IMG/VR virus record: IMGVR_UViG_3300008448_000091
Location: 1 to 57,869 of that record
DNA: 57,869 bases
Strand: one strand, 5' to 3'
Source: a virus
The notes beneath the pieces are model-generated. The model was not told the origin of the DNA, did no database searches, and saw only the letters and a program-made list of their open reading frames with translations. The stretch's first letter is position 1, and every line of letters starts with the position of its first letter. Below are positions 14,114 through 23,373 of this stretch, piece by piece. The translations under genes and the position numbers were made by a program.

Positions 14114-15123
14114 TGTCCGTAATAGATAACGAGTTGAGCGCTAAGAAAGAATTAGCAAACAAAATATTTATCGAAAATATTACATCTAACATTAAAGGTG
14201 GGCTTGGTGCCATTAGCGATGGTGCCAAATCTCTTGCATCAAAAGCAACGCTTGCTTATAAAACAGCCTTCGATTCAAAAAGTTTGCCTAAACCAGCAAC
14301 ATCGTTAGGTAAGAATCAATCACAAACTCCTCAAGATACAAGAAACAATAATAAGTTTGCTGGGGGTTTGGTATACCCTGCTACAGTGAAATACTATACT
14401 ATATTTTCTTTTAAAGCGTATAAGCGCGTAACTGTAAGTGATGTACCAATAAGTAAGTCAAGTATTAACATTGTTTTACCAATTCCTTCTAATCTAGTTG
14501 AATCGTTCGGTGTTGACTACCAAACACCAGCATTGGGTCCTGTTGTTAGTGCAGCTACCGATAGTCTAATTAATAAAGCTCGTGAAGTACAAAGTGATGG
14601 TCCAGGGGCTCTGGCATTTGGTATGAAAGATGTTCAAAAAGCTTTATCAACCACTGGTTCAGCACTCGCTGCTGTAGGAACAATTAAAGCTGCTTCAGCG
14701 GTAAGTGAAACAGCTGGAAATGTTGCAAAAAAAGCAATGGGAGTTGCCCCAAATCCGGGTCTAGCTGTTATTTTTAATAACATTGGATTGAGGGAACACA
14801 CATTTAGTTATAAGTTTGCTCCAAATAGTAACGAGGAGTTGCAAACACTTAAACGAGTTATTAAAGAACTCAAACAAAGAATGCTACCAGGTATGTCACA
14901 GGGATCAGAAATGTTATTCACGTTTCCAGATACGTGTGATATTAAGTTTGGACCAACGGAAAACATACCATATAAAATCAAAGAGTGTGTTATGACTAAT
15001 ATGAGTGTTAACTATGCACCCAATGGGCCAGCATTTTTTAAAACAGGAGATCCTGTAATGGTTGAATTGTCAATGACATTCAAAGAAATACGACCATATA
15101 CAAGACTCGATGTTGGAGCGTAA
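14113..15123 (+). CDS. 48: Baseplate tail-tube cap gp48-like
   Basis: The 336-residue protein (T4 gp48: 364) matches the gp48 pattern in its C-terminal half: PNPGLAVIFNNIGLREHTFS followed by YKFAPNSNEELQTLKRVI, then CVMTNMSVNYAPNGPAFFK and a final strand MVELSMTFKEIRPYTRLD. The middle (about 150-215) is helical and Ala-rich. It caps the central hub and takes part in starting the tail tube. It is the first gene of the plus-strand baseplate operon; GGAAA lies 9 nt before the ATG. Confidence 0.82.
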   Translation: MSVIDNELSAKKELANKIFIENITSNIKGGLGAISDGAKSLASKATLAYKTAFDSKSLPKPATSLGKNQSQTPQDTRNNNKFAGGLVYPATVKYYTIFSFKAYKRVTVSDVPISKSSINIVLPIPSNLVESFGVDYQTPALGPVVSAATDSLINKAREVQSDGPGALAFGMKDVQKALSTTGSALAAVGTIKAASAVSETAGNVAKKAMGVAPNPGLAVIFNNIGLREHTFSYKFAPNSNEELQTLKRVIKELKQRMLPGMSQGSEMLFTFPDTCDIKFGPTENIPYKIKECVMTNMSVNYAPNGPAFFKTGDPVMVELSMTFKEIRPYTRLDVGA

Positions 15124-15125
15124 AA

Positions 15126-15968
15126 ATGTCAAATTACTTTGGAAATTTTCCAACCTCCTTTTATGCAAATAATGTTATTACGAACCTCATCTCAAAGGTA
15201 CGGTTTGACGATAGTGTTAGCAAAAACCTAGCCGTTTTTTATCCTTATACTCTTCAGGATGGCGAGAGAGCAGATCAAATTGCTGAGAACTATTATGAAG
15301 ATTCTGGATACGATTGGGTCATATATCTAAGCAATGGTATAATTGATCCATACCACGAATGGCCAAAAGATCAAAACACTCTTACTTCATTTTTAACTAC
15401 AAAGTATGGTAGTATTGCTAACGCGCAGGCTCAGATAGCATACTATAAAGTTAATTATGATTCCGATGAAAGTGTTATTACTACATCACATTACGCTTCT
15501 CTTTCTACAGGACAAAAAAAGTACTGGTCACCAATTATTAGTTACAATGATACTGTAGTTAATTATGAACGTAAAGTTCTTGATATGTTTGTGGAAACAA
15601 ATAAGGTAGTAAGTTTAACAGGTACGTTTAATGACGTTCCAGCTCGGAACCAACTAATTAAGCAATCGAGTACAGTGACGGGAATTGTAAGCGTAGCAAA
15701 CACCTCTACAGTAGTTATTAGGCACGTTAATGGAACGTGGGCAACCAGCACTCCTGTTCAATATAGTGGTGTAACAGCTAACGCAACAATTACAGCCGTA
15801 ACAACACTCAATCAACCAATTGCAACGGAGGAGGTTGCATACTGGGTACCTGTTACACAGTATGATGTAGAACAGGAGTCAAATGAAAGTAAGAAACACA
15901 TTAGACTTTTGAATGTTTCATATTTGAGTATCATTGAGCGTGATATGCGGAGCCTAATGACCAAATGA
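15126..15968 (+). CDS. 53: Baseplate wedge protein gp53
   Basis: The 280-residue protein has the gp53 signature near 45-90: DGERADQIAENYYEDSGYDW followed by VIYLSNGIIDPYHEWP, which parallels the T4 segment around its conserved YWVLLMCN region. T4 gp53 is 196 residues; the extra length here is an inserted beta-rich segment (about 160-240) before the common C-terminal helix. gp53 holds the baseplate wedges in the dome conformation. The stop overlaps the gp27 start (ATGA). Confidence 0.85.
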   Translation: MSNYFGNFPTSFYANNVITNLISKVRFDDSVSKNLAVFYPYTLQDGERADQIAENYYEDSGYDWVIYLSNGIIDPYHEWPKDQNTLTSFLTTKYGSIANAQAQIAYYKVNYDSDESVITTSHYASLSTGQKKYWSPIISYNDTVVNYERKVLDMFVETNKVVSLTGTFNDVPARNQLIKQSSTVTGIVSVANTSTVVIRHVNGTWATSTPVQYSGVTANATITAVTTLNQPIATEEVAYWVPVTQYDVEQESNESKKHIRLLNVSYLSIIERDMRSLMTK

Positions 15969-17203
15969 AATCAATTGAACCAGGTGACGTATTAATTAAG
16001 CGCCTTTCGTTGTTTAACAAGGCACTCAGCGCAGAGGTCAATCCTCTTGATCAGCTTATGGGGTTTGATATCTTTGAGGATATGTCTAAACCTACCATGT
16101 ATGCAACGTTTGTTTTCAACGATGCTGTTAATCTACTTGAGAACTTCCCGATCATTGGTGAGGAAGTTATTGAAGTGGAAATTGAAACACCAGGAATATC
16201 AAAGTCCACAACATTTAGATTTAGAACCTTTGAGGTGGCTAATGTTCAGAAAGAGTTAAACGGTAAGTCTCTAATTTATACATTGAGATGTGTTAGTGAG
16301 GAACACTTATACAATGGGTCGTCTTTAATTACTCAGTCGTTTGAAGATACATTAAGCAATATGGTGCCTGTGATCCTTAAAAACTACATGAACACAAAAA
16401 AGCAAGTAATTATGGATCAAACGAAGGGTATACAAACTCTCGTAATTCCGAAAATTAACCCTTTGCAAACAATTGATATGATTAGACAAAGAGCTGTTAG
16501 TGCTGAGTACACAGCTTCTTCATATGTGTTCTTTGAAAACCAGGCAGGGTTTAATTTTAAAACCATTGAGGGGCTAATGAGGGCGAGTAAGAAAACTATT
16601 GGTTCCCGTGAATACAATGCACAAGAAAATCCTATGGGATCGAAGCAAGCACAGGCTAATGCTTTCAGAACAATTTTAAATTATCAAAACATTGCGCGTG
16701 CTGACTCAAATAGAAAAGCAGCGCAAGGTGTGTATAAAGCTATAACAAATGTATTTGATATCAATGAAAAATCGTTTAGTAGTTCAAACTTCGATATGAC
16801 ATCAATCTTTAAAAAGCTTGAAAAAGTTGGAGATGGAAAGCAAATTCCAAATACACCTGAATTCATTGAGGAGTTTAGTACTGGCGTTCCTAAACAATTC
16901 TTTGTTCCTAAAGATAGTTTAAGACCAGATAACTTCATTGATACAATGGTTGCGGTTCGCAATTCATTTGCTGTCCTACTTAACTCTGATACCACTCGAG
17001 TGCAAGTTCATGGAGACTCAGGTCTCAAGGTCGGGGATATGGTAACACTAAACCTACCACAAGCAACAGGTCTAACAGCTAAAAGAAAACAAGACAAATT
17101 ATCGTCCGGTAATTATTTAATTATCAGATTGAGACATTCAATTACACCTAGTACAGCATCAAAACATACAATTGTTTTTGACTGTGTGAAGATGGGAGTT
17201 TAA
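15965..17203 (+). CDS. 27: Baseplate central hub protein gp27-like
   Basis: The 412-residue protein (T4 gp27: 391) starts with MKSIEPGDVLIKRLSLFN and a LMGFDIFEDMSKPTMYATF segment, typical of the first tube domain of gp27 in marine T4-like phages. A second tube-like domain follows (about 180-260) and the C-terminus ends in the strand pattern SGNYLIIRLRH. gp27 forms the trimeric cup that carries gp5. It lies directly before gp5. Confidence 0.82.
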   Translation: MKSIEPGDVLIKRLSLFNKALSAEVNPLDQLMGFDIFEDMSKPTMYATFVFNDAVNLLENFPIIGEEVIEVEIETPGISKSTTFRFRTFEVANVQKELNGKSLIYTLRCVSEEHLYNGSSLITQSFEDTLSNMVPVILKNYMNTKKQVIMDQTKGIQTLVIPKINPLQTIDMIRQRAVSAEYTASSYVFFENQAGFNFKTIEGLMRASKKTIGSREYNAQENPMGSKQAQANAFRTILNYQNIARADSNRKAAQGVYKAITNVFDINEKSFSSSNFDMTSIFKKLEKVGDGKQIPNTPEFIEEFSTGVPKQFFVPKDSLRPDNFIDTMVAVRNSFAVLLNSDTTRVQVHGDSGLKVGDMVTLNLPQATGLTAKRKQDKLSSGNYLIIRLRHSITPSTASKHTIVFDCVKMGV

Positions 17204-17205
17204 CA

Positions 17206-18018
17206 ATGACAACAAACAGTATTGGCGAAGAAGGTTTTAGATGGTTTATTGGTGTTATTGAGGATCGTGATGATCCTGAAAAGCTAGGCCGTGTACGCAT
17301 TCGCGCTTTCAACATTCACGGAACAAAAACAGAAGCTCCAACTAATACACTACCATGGGCAACAGTATTAATGCCAGGATATAGTGCAAGTTTGAAAGAA
17401 GTAGGTCAATCACCAACAGGTCTTCAAGTTGGATCCACTGTGGTTGGTTTCTTCATAGATGGTAATGAAACAAACATGCCTGTTATTTTTGGTGTGCTTC
17501 CTGGTAAAGGTGATATTTCGTTATTGGCTGCAGAACAAAATCGTTTAGAAAAACAAACAATTGGACCAGAACCACAATCAGCATATGGCAGTAAGTATCC
17601 TTTCAACAAAGTGTTTAAATCCGAATCCGGGCATGCAATTGAGATTGACGACACTCCTAACGCAGAAAGACTGCACACCTTCCATAGAAGTGGAACGTAT
17701 ACAGAGGTTGATTATTCAGGAAGAAGAGTCAATAAGATTGTTGGTGATGATTATGAAATCGTACAGAAAAATCAAACAATCTATATTCAAGGGAATGTGG
17801 ATATAAAAGTTAAGGGTAGCTATACGTTGGATGTAGACGGACCTGTTGTAATTAATGGATCAACAGTAAATATCAATCACGGTACTCAAGGCGCAGCTCG
17901 AGTGGGAGATCCTGCTGAAGCTCAAGATAACACCGATGATGTTGGTGGATCACCATTTGTTAACAACACTATTGACAAAATACAATCCGGCTCCAAGACC
18001 GTATTCATCGGAGATTAA
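17206..18018 (+). CDS. 5: gp5 puncturing protein, without lysozyme domain
   Basis: The 270-residue protein has the gp5 OB-fold at its N-terminus (RWFIGVIEDRDDPEKLGRVR at 12-31, VGSTVVGFFIDGNE near 80-93) and a short beta-helical needle (about 165-225, repeats such as IYIQGNVDIKVKGSYTLDV). T4 gp5 has 575 residues with a lysozyme domain between these parts; that domain is missing. A GH19 protein encoded at 7724-9739 may supply the lytic activity. Confidence 0.88.
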   Translation: MTTNSIGEEGFRWFIGVIEDRDDPEKLGRVRIRAFNIHGTKTEAPTNTLPWATVLMPGYSASLKEVGQSPTGLQVGSTVVGFFIDGNETNMPVIFGVLPGKGDISLLAAEQNRLEKQTIGPEPQSAYGSKYPFNKVFKSESGHAIEIDDTPNAERLHTFHRSGTYTEVDYSGRRVNKIVGDDYEIVQKNQTIYIQGNVDIKVKGSYTLDVDGPVVINGSTVNINHGTQGAARVGDPAEAQDNTDDVGGSPFVNNTIDKIQSGSKTVFIGD

Positions 18019-18020
18019 AA

Positions 18021-18449
18021 GTGGCACTAATACAAAAAAAAGCAAATTTATCACCTATTAAAGCAACGCCCGAATTCTTTTCTGACTTTTTAACTAACCT
18101 CAATGTTACCAATGTCAAAAAGGATTTAACAAGAGCTGTTAATGAAGAGGCAGTAAAGACATCAATACGAAATCTATTGCTAACGAATAGAGGTGATCGC
18201 TTTTTTAGAAACACAATAGGAAGTGACTTGAGATCGATGTTGTTTGAGTTATCATCGCCTGCTAACGAGCAAATGATTGCAGACCTCATCAGAACCACAA
18301 TTGATAACTATGAGCCTCGTGCCGATATTGTAGATGTGCGTGTTGAATCTGACGATGACAACAATATGGTTATTGCAACTATTGTTTTCAATATCATAAA
18401 TAAAGAAGAACCTATTGTTCTCGATTTAATTCTTAACAGGATCCGATAA
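18021..18449 (+). CDS. 25: Baseplate wedge protein gp25
   Basis: The 142-residue protein (T4: 132) belongs to the gp25 family of contractile systems: FFSDFLTNLNVTNVKKDLTR, then IRNLLLTNRGDRFFRNTIGS (about 54-73), with the conserved NRG-x-R block, and a C-terminal beta-strand pattern. It starts with GTG at 18021, two bases after the gp5 stop. Homologues exist in pyocins and type VI secretion (TssE). Confidence 0.92.
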   Translation: MALIQKKANLSPIKATPEFFSDFLTNLNVTNVKKDLTRAVNEEAVKTSIRNLLLTNRGDRFFRNTIGSDLRSMLFELSSPANEQMIADLIRTTIDNYEPRADIVDVRVESDDDNNMVIATIVFNIINKEEPIVLDLILNRIR

Positions 18450-20237
18450 ATGGCCAACACAAGTATAAATTTAGTTGGTTTAGATTTTGCCTCTTTAAAA
18501 GACAATCTAAAGACTTACTTAAAAACCAACACACAATTTAAGGACCTCGATTATGAAGGTTCTAATATCAACGTGCTACTTGATTTGTTGGCTTACAATA
18601 CCTATCTAAATTCCTTTTACACAAACATGGTTGCTAGCGAGATGTTCCTCGATACAGCAACGTTGCGTGATAGTGTTGTATCACACGCAAAGAGTTTGAA
18701 TTATACACCACGATCATATGTATCGTCGTATGCTGATGTCACAATTAATATAACACCCACCACAACTGTTACAAACGTTTATGTTCCTAAGAACACAACA
18801 TTTACAGCACGCGTTGGTTCAAACACATACACATTTTCAACTAACGATTCTAATGTACTGACACAATCTAATAACGGTGTGTTCTCGTTGGGTACGTCAA
18901 TTTACGAAGGCGTGAACCTCACAGAGTCGTTCACTGTTGATAATAGTAACACCGTTCAACGTTTTGTGTTATCTAATCCTTCTGTTGATATTTCCAGCGT
19001 CTCGATCACTGTGTTAGAAGATAATGGTGATGTGACTCTTGATTACGTACGTGCAACCAGTCTCGTTAACTTAACTGCAACTACACAGGGCTTCTTTGTT
19101 GTAGCAGCAGAGAATGAACAATACGAGATACAGTTTGGTGATAATACGTTTGGTAGAAGTCCAAAGGATGGTGCAATTATTGTTGTCAAATATAGAGCTG
19201 CAAGCGGCGAATTACCTAACGGTGCAAGCGTCTTTGTGTCTGACGGATCGATTGATGGACATACAAACGTTGCTATAACAACTGTTGTAAATGCTCGCTA
19301 TGGTCAGATCAATGAGTCCTTAGAAAGTATCCGCACAAATGCTATTCGTAATTATCAAGTCCGCGGTCGTGCTGTAACTACAAGCGATTATGAAGTATTA
19401 CTGAAAACTCAATTCCCTGAAATTGAAAGTATCTCTGCATATGGTGGAGAAAATATCGAACCGCCACAGTTTGGTAAAGTATACATTGCAGTTGATATAC
19501 AAAACGCTGATGGTACACCACAAAACAGACTAGACACATACAAACAATACATTACAGATAAGACACCTGTATCGATTGATGTGGTGTTCATACAACCTGA
19601 ATTCATGTATGCACAGATTATTGCTGATGTTAAGTATAACACTAACCTTACAACAAAGCTGTCCAGTGATATTAAAACTTTAGTTCAAGCGAAGATAAGT
19701 GAGCACAATACAACGTATCTTAATGGTTTCAAAAAGACGTTATACTATAGTAAAATGGTATCTGATATAACATCAGCTGATACAAGTATTGTCAGCAACG
19801 ATACAACAATTAAAGCAATTAAGATTATTAACCCAACTTTATCAGCTGCTCAGAGTTTCACGGTTAACTACGGTTTTCCGCTTGAGACGGAGACGGGTGT
19901 AAGGTTATCGGTTCCTGAATATCACTATGGCCATACAGTGCAGTCCTCAGCGTTCTTGTATAATGGCAATCGTTGTATTTTGACGGACGATACACAGGGT
20001 ACTTTATACATTGCCAAAGTTGTTGCAGATACAGTTGAGATAGTTGTTGCGGTCGGTACCGTCAATTATACGATTGGCCAAATTTTAATTAACAATCTGA
20101 ATGTTTCAAGTTATGAAGGTAGCGGTATTAAGATTTACGTAAGACCTGATACAAAAGATTTTGCTAGTACGAAGAATGTTTTGTTGTCTATTAAAGACAG
20201 CGATGTGACGGTTAACATCACACCAGTTAAAGTATGA
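18450..20237 (+). CDS. 6: Baseplate wedge protein gp6
   Basis: The 595-residue product (T4 gp6: 660) shows the conserved N-terminus DFASLKDNLKTYLKTN and YEGSNINVLLDLLAYNTYLN (about 35-54), followed by LDTATLRDSVVSHAKSLNYT. The baseplate_J-like central domain includes NGASVFV and RAVTTSDYEVLLKTQFPE. gp6 dimers form the inner ring that joins wedges. It begins directly after the gp25 stop and overlaps gp7 by ATGA. Confidence 0.92.
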   Translation: MANTSINLVGLDFASLKDNLKTYLKTNTQFKDLDYEGSNINVLLDLLAYNTYLNSFYTNMVASEMFLDTATLRDSVVSHAKSLNYTPRSYVSSYADVTINITPTTTVTNVYVPKNTTFTARVGSNTYTFSTNDSNVLTQSNNGVFSLGTSIYEGVNLTESFTVDNSNTVQRFVLSNPSVDISSVSITVLEDNGDVTLDYVRATSLVNLTATTQGFFVVAAENEQYEIQFGDNTFGRSPKDGAIIVVKYRAASGELPNGASVFVSDGSIDGHTNVAITTVVNARYGQINESLESIRTNAIRNYQVRGRAVTTSDYEVLLKTQFPEIESISAYGGENIEPPQFGKVYIAVDIQNADGTPQNRLDTYKQYITDKTPVSIDVVFIQPEFMYAQIIADVKYNTNLTTKLSSDIKTLVQAKISEHNTTYLNGFKKTLYYSKMVSDITSADTSIVSNDTTIKAIKIINPTLSAAQSFTVNYGFPLETETGVRLSVPEYHYGHTVQSSAFLYNGNRCILTDDTQGTLYIAKVVADTVEIVVAVGTVNYTIGQILINNLNVSSYEGSGIKIYVRPDTKDFASTKNVLLSIKDSDVTVNITPVKV

Positions 20238-23200
20238 GAAACATAGAAGATTTAATCTCGCCGCTTATACAAGCACAGTTCCCTTCCTTCTATGAGGAAG
20301 AGGGACCTATATTTATTGACTTTGTTAAGTCATACTATAAGTGGTTAGAGACAGAAAACCAACAACTATACTACTCGCGAAATCTGTTAGAGTATAGAGA
20401 CATTGATAAAACTATCGATGCGTTTGTTGTTCATTTTAAAGAAACATACTTAAAAGATATACCGCTTGGTACGTCGGTCGATGAACGCTTTCTTGTAAAG
20501 CATATATTAGACCTTTACCAAAACAAAGGCAATGAGCAAAGTGTGAAGCTGGCAATGCGTGCATTGTTCAATACAGCCGCATCTGTGTATACACCTGGTA
20601 ATGATATTCTTAAACCCTCAGATGGTATCTGGCGGCTTCCTCGCTATCTTGAAGTATCAACCAGTCCCCGTAATATATCTTTCGTCAATCAACAAATAGT
20701 TGGCACGAAGACGGGTGCAGTGGCGTTTTGTGAAAGACTTGTTAAAAAAAGAGTAAATGGTAGATTTATTGACGTCTTGTTTTTATCTAATATTCAAGGC
20801 GACTTTTCTTTTAGAGAGCAAATTGTAGCATCCTCAAATACCTCCACCGTTGATGCTCCTACTGTTGAAGGATCGTTAACAACTTTAGATGTATTGAATG
20901 GTGGTCAAAACTTTTCTGTTGGTGATGAGTTTAATGTGGTGTCTACTTCAGGTCGTGGCGGAAAAGCAATTGTTTCATCTATTGTGGATGCAACAGGGCG
21001 TGTAACGTTTGTAATTGAGGATGGCGGTTTTGGTTATACGAATACGGCAACTGTTTACATATCAGATAAAGTTCTGGGGTTGTCAAATGTAGATAACACT
21101 GACACGTCTATCGATACTTTTACTTTTTTAGAAACTGTATCTCAAAACCTTGTTAGTGTGACATATGATACAGCAGTTAATAGTGCTTTCTTTACAGTCA
21201 ACACAACAATTCAGACAGCCAATGCTACTCATACAGCTACAGCTGGTATTGTGTCTTCTGTTATTAACTCAAACACTACAGGAGTATTGAAAGTAGCACC
21301 TCTATCGGGTGATTTGTTTGCAACAAATACTACGTTTGCTGCTAAGTTGTTTAATTTAACTTACGATAGTTCTTCGAATGTTTCACTGTTTGCTAACGGT
21401 AGCATTATTGAGTCTGTCAATGCTACAACAACAGCAAACGCTTTAATCATATCATGTGCTACAAGCAACACAACTCGTGGTACAATGCTAATTAGCCAAA
21501 TATCAGGTAACGTAGCTACTGTCAATACAACGTTTAGATTAGCTACTAATACTGCCACGCAAGCGACTATCAATACTACTGCTAGTGTATTACAGTTTAC
21601 CTCTAACCTATCGTTGACTGCAGCAAAGACAGTTAACACAGATATTACCGCAACAGGAATATTGATATCCTCTGGCAACGCTACTGTGACGTCAGGTAAT
21701 GGGTACATTGGTGTTGATAGTGTCTTGAATGCGTTCATTTCAAATACCATCTTTTCTTCTATTGTTGGAGCAACATCAAACACGACAGCTAATGTGGTGT
21801 TTGTAAGTACAGGATCTGATGCAGCATTTAATATTGGTTCTCTTTCAGATACAGAGTCTGTTTTTATAGCAACAGACCGCCTTTCTAGCAGAAACACTGG
21901 TAACATTCTTTTTATGGATATTAATTTGGATTTAAATCCAAATAATGCGAACGCAGCTGGGTATGGCTTTGCCAAACTTCCTAGTGCTAATGTTGATAGC
22001 GTTTTACTTGACGCATTCTTTATACAAACTCAGACAATTGGATCAATTTCATCGCTGAAAAATATCAATCCTGGTTCTGATTATAATATTGACCCCTATG
22101 TTGTAGTTCGAGAATTTAATATTGCGTCACAGAACATACCTGAGATTGACATAGCATACACATCTGCAAACGGCACATATGTTGTTGGTGAGTATGTAAG
22201 ACAAGTATCGGGACTGACAGGTGTACAGTTAACAGTTTCTGATTTTCACGGAAATACAGCTAATGGTACAGTGTCTACAACGTATACTATTAGCGAGCAG
22301 GTATACCAAACTAACGGAGCATCAACATTTGCGAGTGGGTTTGCTAATGTTGCTTCAATAAATTCAACAGGATCTGGATCGGTCTTGTTAATCAATACAA
22401 CAGGAACATTTGCCCCCACTGTTAGTTTTTCTTTTAATAGTAACAGTGCTGTTTCAAATACAAATGATTTTATTACTCTTACATCACATACGTTTGCAAA
22501 TAACGACTATCTGACGTATTATGTGGATACAGGCAACACAGCTATAGGTGGGCTAACGGATGAGAGTAGCTACTATGTTGTTGATGCAAATTCTTCTGGT
22601 GTTAAATTATCTTTAACACATAGCGGTGGTGCAATAGATATTACTGCTGGTGCAAACCAAACAGGACACAGTCTAAAGAAAAATATTGTATTCGGACTTA
22701 CGTCTGGATCGAAAGCTATCGTGTCGCTTGTTAACACGAGTGTGACTGTTAATGCAACAGCAACGGGTAAAGTAATTAACGCTTATCCAACAGCTAACGT
22801 ACCTTACCTGCAAGTGAGACCATTGTCTTTTAACTCCACTTTTGGAGTTGGCAATACTCTTATTGGTATCACATCAGGTGCAACAGCATTGATTGGTACT
22901 ATATCATCAAACCCAACAGCTGCAGTCATGGGATTGAATGCTGTTATATCTGCTAATGTGCAAGTAGCAAATGCTACTGCTAGTACATTGACTGTTGTAG
23001 ATTCAGGATATGGTTATATTGACGATGAAAATGTTTCACTTCAGGCTGCTAACACACCTTACATTGTGACAGCAAGATCTTCTGTACTTAAGCAGGGTGT
23101 GGGTGAAGGATACTTTGTGTCCACAAAAGGATTCTTATCAAATGATAAGAAACTAATTGATAGCGATTACTATCAGGAATATAGTTACGAAGTACAATCG

Positions 23201-23341
23201 CGTGTTCCTTTCTCAAGATATGCTGATGTATTGAAGAGTTTATTGCATGTAGCAGGTACAAAAATGTTTGGACGTGTTGTAATTGATTCGTTTGCAAACA
23301 GTCAGCTAACAGTTGCAAACAGCTCTGTAGAGATACTCTAA
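20234..23341 (+). CDS. 7: Baseplate wedge protein gp7-like
   Basis: The 1035-residue protein (T4 gp7: 1032) starts with a domain typical of marine T4-like gp7: FPSFYEEEGPIFIDFVKSYY (about 16-35), LVKHILDLYQNKGNEQSVKL and SDGIWRLPRYLE. The C-terminal end reads EYSYEVQSRVPFSRYADVLK. The middle (about 280-880) is a long Thr/Asn/Ser-rich beta-structure with internal repeats of the NTTANALI type. Residues about 740-815 form a module also found in two fibre proteins of this window. Position between gp6 and gp8 supports the call. Confidence 0.8.
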   Translation: MRNIEDLISPLIQAQFPSFYEEEGPIFIDFVKSYYKWLETENQQLYYSRNLLEYRDIDKTIDAFVVHFKETYLKDIPLGTSVDERFLVKHILDLYQNKGNEQSVKLAMRALFNTAASVYTPGNDILKPSDGIWRLPRYLEVSTSPRNISFVNQQIVGTKTGAVAFCERLVKKRVNGRFIDVLFLSNIQGDFSFREQIVASSNTSTVDAPTVEGSLTTLDVLNGGQNFSVGDEFNVVSTSGRGGKAIVSSIVDATGRVTFVIEDGGFGYTNTATVYISDKVLGLSNVDNTDTSIDTFTFLETVSQNLVSVTYDTAVNSAFFTVNTTIQTANATHTATAGIVSSVINSNTTGVLKVAPLSGDLFATNTTFAAKLFNLTYDSSSNVSLFANGSIIESVNATTTANALIISCATSNTTRGTMLISQISGNVATVNTTFRLATNTATQATINTTASVLQFTSNLSLTAAKTVNTDITATGILISSGNATVTSGNGYIGVDSVLNAFISNTIFSSIVGATSNTTANVVFVSTGSDAAFNIGSLSDTESVFIATDRLSSRNTGNILFMDINLDLNPNNANAAGYGFAKLPSANVDSVLLDAFFIQTQTIGSISSLKNINPGSDYNIDPYVVVREFNIASQNIPEIDIAYTSANGTYVVGEYVRQVSGLTGVQLTVSDFHGNTANGTVSTTYTISEQVYQTNGASTFASGFANVASINSTGSGSVLLINTTGTFAPTVSFSFNSNSAVSNTNDFITLTSHTFANNDYLTYYVDTGNTAIGGLTDESSYYVVDANSSGVKLSLTHSGGAIDITAGANQTGHSLKKNIVFGLTSGSKAIVSLVNTSVTVNATATGKVINAYPTANVPYLQVRPLSFNSTFGVGNTLIGITSGATALIGTISSNPTAAVMGLNAVISANVQVANATASTLTVVDSGYGYIDDENVSLQAANTPYIVTARSSVLKQGVGEGYFVSTKGFLSNDKKLIDSDYYQEYSYEVQSRVPFSRYADVLKSLLHVAGTKMFGRVVIDSFANSQLTVANSSVEIL

Positions 23342-23350
23342 ATACTTTAT
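23342..23350 (+). promoter_or_regulatory. Variant late promoter box before gp8
   Basis: CTCTAAATACTTT spans the gp7 stop and differs from TATAAATACT-type boxes by one or two bases. It lies about 25-30 nt upstream of the gp8 ATG. Confidence 0.3.
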
Positions 23351-23373
23351 ATTTACTAATTACGGTATAACAA

